NCBI GenBank assembly: GCA_025463665.1
Contig: JAODAY010000391.1
Location: 1-7,320 of the forward strand
Length of the DNA stretch: 7,320 nt
Origin: Microbacteriaceae bacterium
Lineage (GTDB): Bacteria > Actinomycetota > Actinomycetes > Actinomycetales > Microbacteriaceae
Direction: 5' to 3'
A model generated the notes under the pieces. It saw only the letters and a program-made list of their open reading frames with translations. It did no database searches and had not been told where the DNA came from. Each line of letters opens with the position of its first letter. Within the stretch, counting starts at the first letter, position 1. This document shows positions 6,230 through 7,320 of the stretch, in pieces. The translations under genes were made by a program, and so were the position numbers.

Positions 6230-6240
6230 TGAATATGCTT

Positions 6241-6312
6241 GAGCGATTGGCGCAGCGGTAGCGCGCTTCCCTGACACGGAAGAGGTCGCTGGTTCGATCC
6301 CAGTATCGCTCA
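6241..6312 (+). tRNA. tRNA-Val(GAC)
   Basis: Full cloverleaf of 72 nt. The acceptor is GAGCGAT with ATCGCTC and discriminator A. The D arm is GCGC/GCGC, and the anticodon stem CTTCC/GGAAG holds loop CTGACAC, giving anticodon GAC (GUC/GUU codons). The T arm is GCTGG-TTCGATC-CCAGT. No CCA is encoded. It complements the divergent tRNA-Val(CAC), so two valine isoacceptors sit within about 550 bp. It is last in the cluster, followed by a terminator. Confidence 0.98.
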
Positions 6313-6319
6313 CACCAAG

Positions 6320-6347
6320 AAAAGCCTCCGGTAAAACGGGGGCTTTT
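6320..6347 (+). terminator. Terminator of the Gly-Cys-Val tRNA cluster
   Basis: An 11-bp stem, AAAAGCCTCCG (6320-6330) with CGGGGGCTTTT (6337-6347), one T-G pair and a 6-nt GTAAAA loop. It starts 8 nt after tRNA-Val(GAC). The distal arm ends in T4, followed by CGCTTTAA. Confidence 0.9.
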
Positions 6348-6543
6348 CGCTTTAACCGGCAAAACTCAGCCGCGTGATACGCTCCGCGGAACGGCCGGAT
6401 TTCGACACTCCGGGCACGCCGTGTGCATCGAGCGGTCGGCCACTGCGCCAGAATGGTCGGATGGCGCGGGCCCGGAGAGCGCACGCCGCCCACAGTGATG
6501 ACACGCACGTCGTCGCCGAAGCGCTGTCAACGGAAGAAGTCCC

Positions 6544-6828
6544 ATGAAGACCAGCAAGTCGCACATCGATGGACAGATGTTTCTCCTCGAACCTGGGGAA
6601 GACGTTGTGGAGATCAAGCGCCAGATCGTTGAGGCCGCGCGCAACGGGGCCGATTTCGTGGACTTCGTGACCATCGGTCGTGGCAAGATTTCAGTCCTCA
6701 TCACGCCGAACCTTCCCGTTCGGTTCGAAGTAGTCGAGGAGGCTCCGGAGAAGTTTGCCGAGTGGGAGAAGAACCCGCCGGCAATCGACGGCAACTCCGA
6801 TGAGCACTACGCCATGTTCGACGTGTAA
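6544..6828 (+). CDS. Small conserved-looking hypothetical protein (94 aa)
   Basis: I do not recognise a named family. The 94-residue product has no signal peptide or membrane segment. It reads as a compact alpha/beta domain: an amphipathic stretch VVEIKRQIVEAARNGADFVDF (21-41), a strand-rich core FVTIGRGKISVLITPNLPVRFEVV (41-64), and an acidic C-terminus (about 65-94). The GRGKISVLITP segment (45-55) looks like a beta-hairpin. Coding is supported by GGAAG (6532-6536) 7 nt before the ATG and by a plausible soluble composition. I recall similar short proteins with a VDF..GRG..SVLVTP pattern from other actinobacteria but cannot name a domain. It follows the tRNA cluster terminator by about 200 bp and precedes another small gene. 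No function is assigned. Confidence 0.75.
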   Translation: MKTSKSHIDGQMFLLEPGEDVVEIKRQIVEAARNGADFVDFVTIGRGKISVLITPNLPVRFEVVEEAPEKFAEWEKNPPAIDGNSDEHYAMFDV

Positions 6829-6833
6829 CGGAA

Positions 6834-6883
6834 GAACAACGTTCAACCAAAAAACCCGGGGGAGAGATGTTCCCCTGTTGTTC
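6834..6883 (+). repeat. Long inverted repeat / possible weak terminator after the 94-aa gene
   Basis: GAACAAC (6834-6840) is the exact reverse complement of GTTGTTC (6877-6883). Between them GGGGA (6859-6863) pairs with TCCCC (6871-6875) around a 7-nt loop. Together they could form one interrupted hairpin beginning 6 nt after the stop codon. There is an A6 run (6849-6854) inside it and no T run after it, so terminator function is uncertain. Confidence 0.4.
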
Positions 6884-6884
6884 A

Positions 6885-6920
6885 CCCGTGGTCAAGCCCG
6901 TGGTGTCAGTGGTTCGTGGT
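6885..6920 (+). repeat. Short direct repeats of CCCGTGGT before the 79-aa gene
   Basis: CCCGTGGT occurs at 6885-6892 and 6897-6904, and TTCGTGGT follows at 6913-6920. The spacings are 12 and 16 bp. They lie in the leader of the next gene. Function is unknown, and the words are short enough that chance is possible. Confidence 0.35.
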
Positions 6921-6963
6921 GGGGTTGGATGAGTTCCAGCCCGCTACGAAGGAGCAGCGCCCT

Positions 6964-7203
6964 ATGACCCTCGCAGACGTGACCATGACGCACAGCCCGC
7001 GCACCCCGGCGATGTCGGTGATCGCCATTTCTCCGACGGAGTGGCGCGTGAGCGACTCCCGCCGGGCGGAAGACGATGCGCGGAGCCTCGTCGGTTTTGT
7101 TCAGCGCGTCGGCGACGTCTTCGAGGTCACGTTCCTTCGTGCGCCGGGGGAGCGTCGCTTCTACGCCAGTTATGCCAGCGCCATGAGCTCGCTCGCGCGA
7201 TAG
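6964..7203 (+). CDS. Small hypothetical protein (79 aa)
   Basis: I do not recognise a named family. The product starts with a loose, Thr/Pro-rich N-terminus (1-18), then a single compact region: AISPTEWRVSDSRR (21-34), SLVGFVQRVGDVFEVTFL (41-58) and RRFYASYASAMSSLAR (64-79). This looks like three or four strands and a final helix. From memory, short Microbacteriaceae proteins share a WRV..(S)..GFV/GYI..yev pattern. The ATG at 6964 is chosen because AAGGAG (6949-6954) sits 9 nt upstream; the frame is open from a GTG at 6916, but that start lacks a ribosome site and would add an atypical extension. There is no signal peptide or membrane segment. No function is assigned. Confidence 0.7.
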   Translation: MTLADVTMTHSPRTPAMSVIAISPTEWRVSDSRRAEDDARSLVGFVQRVGDVFEVTFLRAPGERRFYASYASAMSSLAR

Positions 7204-7250
7204 GGCCACGGCCCGGTCGGCTTGGCGGCGAAGGAACTCATCCTCGCCAC

Positions 7251-7256
7251 TAAAGT
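7251..7256 (+). promoter_or_regulatory. Candidate -10 of a leaderless transcript
   Basis: TAAAGT fits the actinobacterial TANNNT -10. Seven bases separate it from the ATG at 7264, so transcription would start at the start codon. No Shine-Dalgarno is present between 7235 and 7263. A -35 at normal spacing is not evident; TTGGCG at 7222-7227 is 23 nt away, too far. Confidence 0.4.
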
Positions 7257-7263
7257 TGTCTGA

Positions 7264-7320
7264 ATGAGTGCCCAGAGAACCGGATTCGAACTATTCACCG
7301 AGCGCAGCGTCGTCGCGATG
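7264..7320 (+). CDS. N-terminus of a protein, possibly Clp N-terminal domain type (3' partial)
   Basis: Nineteen codons run open to the window edge: MSAQRTGFELFTERSVVAM. The FELFTERSVVAM segment resembles the opening of Clp N-terminal repeat proteins (ClpC begins F-x-x-F-T-(D/E)-R-A-x-x-V), where two such repeats bind substrates or adaptors of the Clp protease. With so few residues this is only a suggestion. The ATG has no ribosome site, and a TAAAGT -10 lies 7 nt upstream, pointing to leaderless expression. A different start within the first few codons cannot be excluded. Confidence 0.5.
   Translation, partial: MSAQRTGFELFTERSVVAM

Noticed and set aside
5766..6261. Plus-strand open frames across the divergent tRNA region
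   Set aside because: They lack ribosome sites and one reads through tRNA-Gly and tRNA-Cys. The region is explained by promoters and tRNAs.
6179..6508. Minus-strand frame containing TGIEPATSSVSGKR
   Set aside because: This is antisense tRNA translated as protein, a well-known database artefact (tRNA T-arm read as TGIEPAT and GFEPV). The tRNAs are certain.
6366..6794. Minus-strand 142-codon frame over the 94-aa gene
   Set aside because: No ribosome site and no recognisable domain. The plus-strand frame has better coding character and a Shine-Dalgarno.
6916..6963. GTG start at 6916 for the 79-aa gene
   Set aside because: It has no ribosome site, whereas AAGGAG precedes the ATG at 6964 at good spacing.
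7288..7297. GGATTCGAAC near the right end as a tRNA T-arm remnant or attachment site
   Set aside because: The similarity is about ten bases, lies in an open coding frame, and has no acceptor stem around it.

Overview
The window reads as chromosomal DNA of a high-GC Gram-positive actinobacterium, probably of the Microbacteriaceae type. The grounds are strong GC bias at third codon positions, a GlnR-like nitrogen operator, TANNNT -10 elements, tRNA genes without encoded CCA, and a tRNA-Gly/Cys/Val cluster. The genus cannot be fixed from sequence reading alone.

Layout, left to right. (1) 1-851: the 3' part of a ZapE/AFG1-type ATPase gene, cut by the window edge. (2) 852-1029: an upstream region with a phased GlnR-like box, then an ammonium channel gene (amt, 1030-2295) closed by a strong hairpin (2322-2357). 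No glnK/glnD follows. (3) 2358-2509: a regulatory interval with an inverted repeat, a candidate -10 and a perfect 22-bp tandem duplication. It leads into a three-gene ABC importer operon (2510-4775: lipoprotein binding protein, permease, ATPase) that most resembles the TcyJ/TcyL/TcyN L-cystine system. (4) A convergent minus-strand EI24/CysZ-like membrane protein (4772-5590), whose stop codon overlaps the ATPase stop in a CTAG. (5) A divergent tRNA locus: tRNA-Val(CAC) on minus with its terminator, and tRNA-Gly(GCC), tRNA-Cys(GCA), tRNA-Val(GAC) on plus with a clear promoter and terminator. (6) 6348-7320: two small hypothetical genes and the first 19 codons of another gene.

The first half is largely nutrient import: ammonium through Amt and an amino acid, probably cystine, through the ABC system. 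The CysZ-like neighbour would fit a sulfur theme, but that is inference. The second half is translation housekeeping plus small genes of unknown function. The intergenic stretches 5816-5967 and 6348-6543 hold no gene I can support. The first has an AT-rich island with a T6 run; the second is the leader of the 94-residue gene with no convincing promoter.

I see no mobile element, CRISPR array, prophage or clearly new multi-gene system. The items most worth a second look are regulatory: the amt operator region, the exact 22-bp duplication in the importer leader, a possible promoter whose -35 lies in the tRNA-Cys acceptor end, and two genes that look leaderless.
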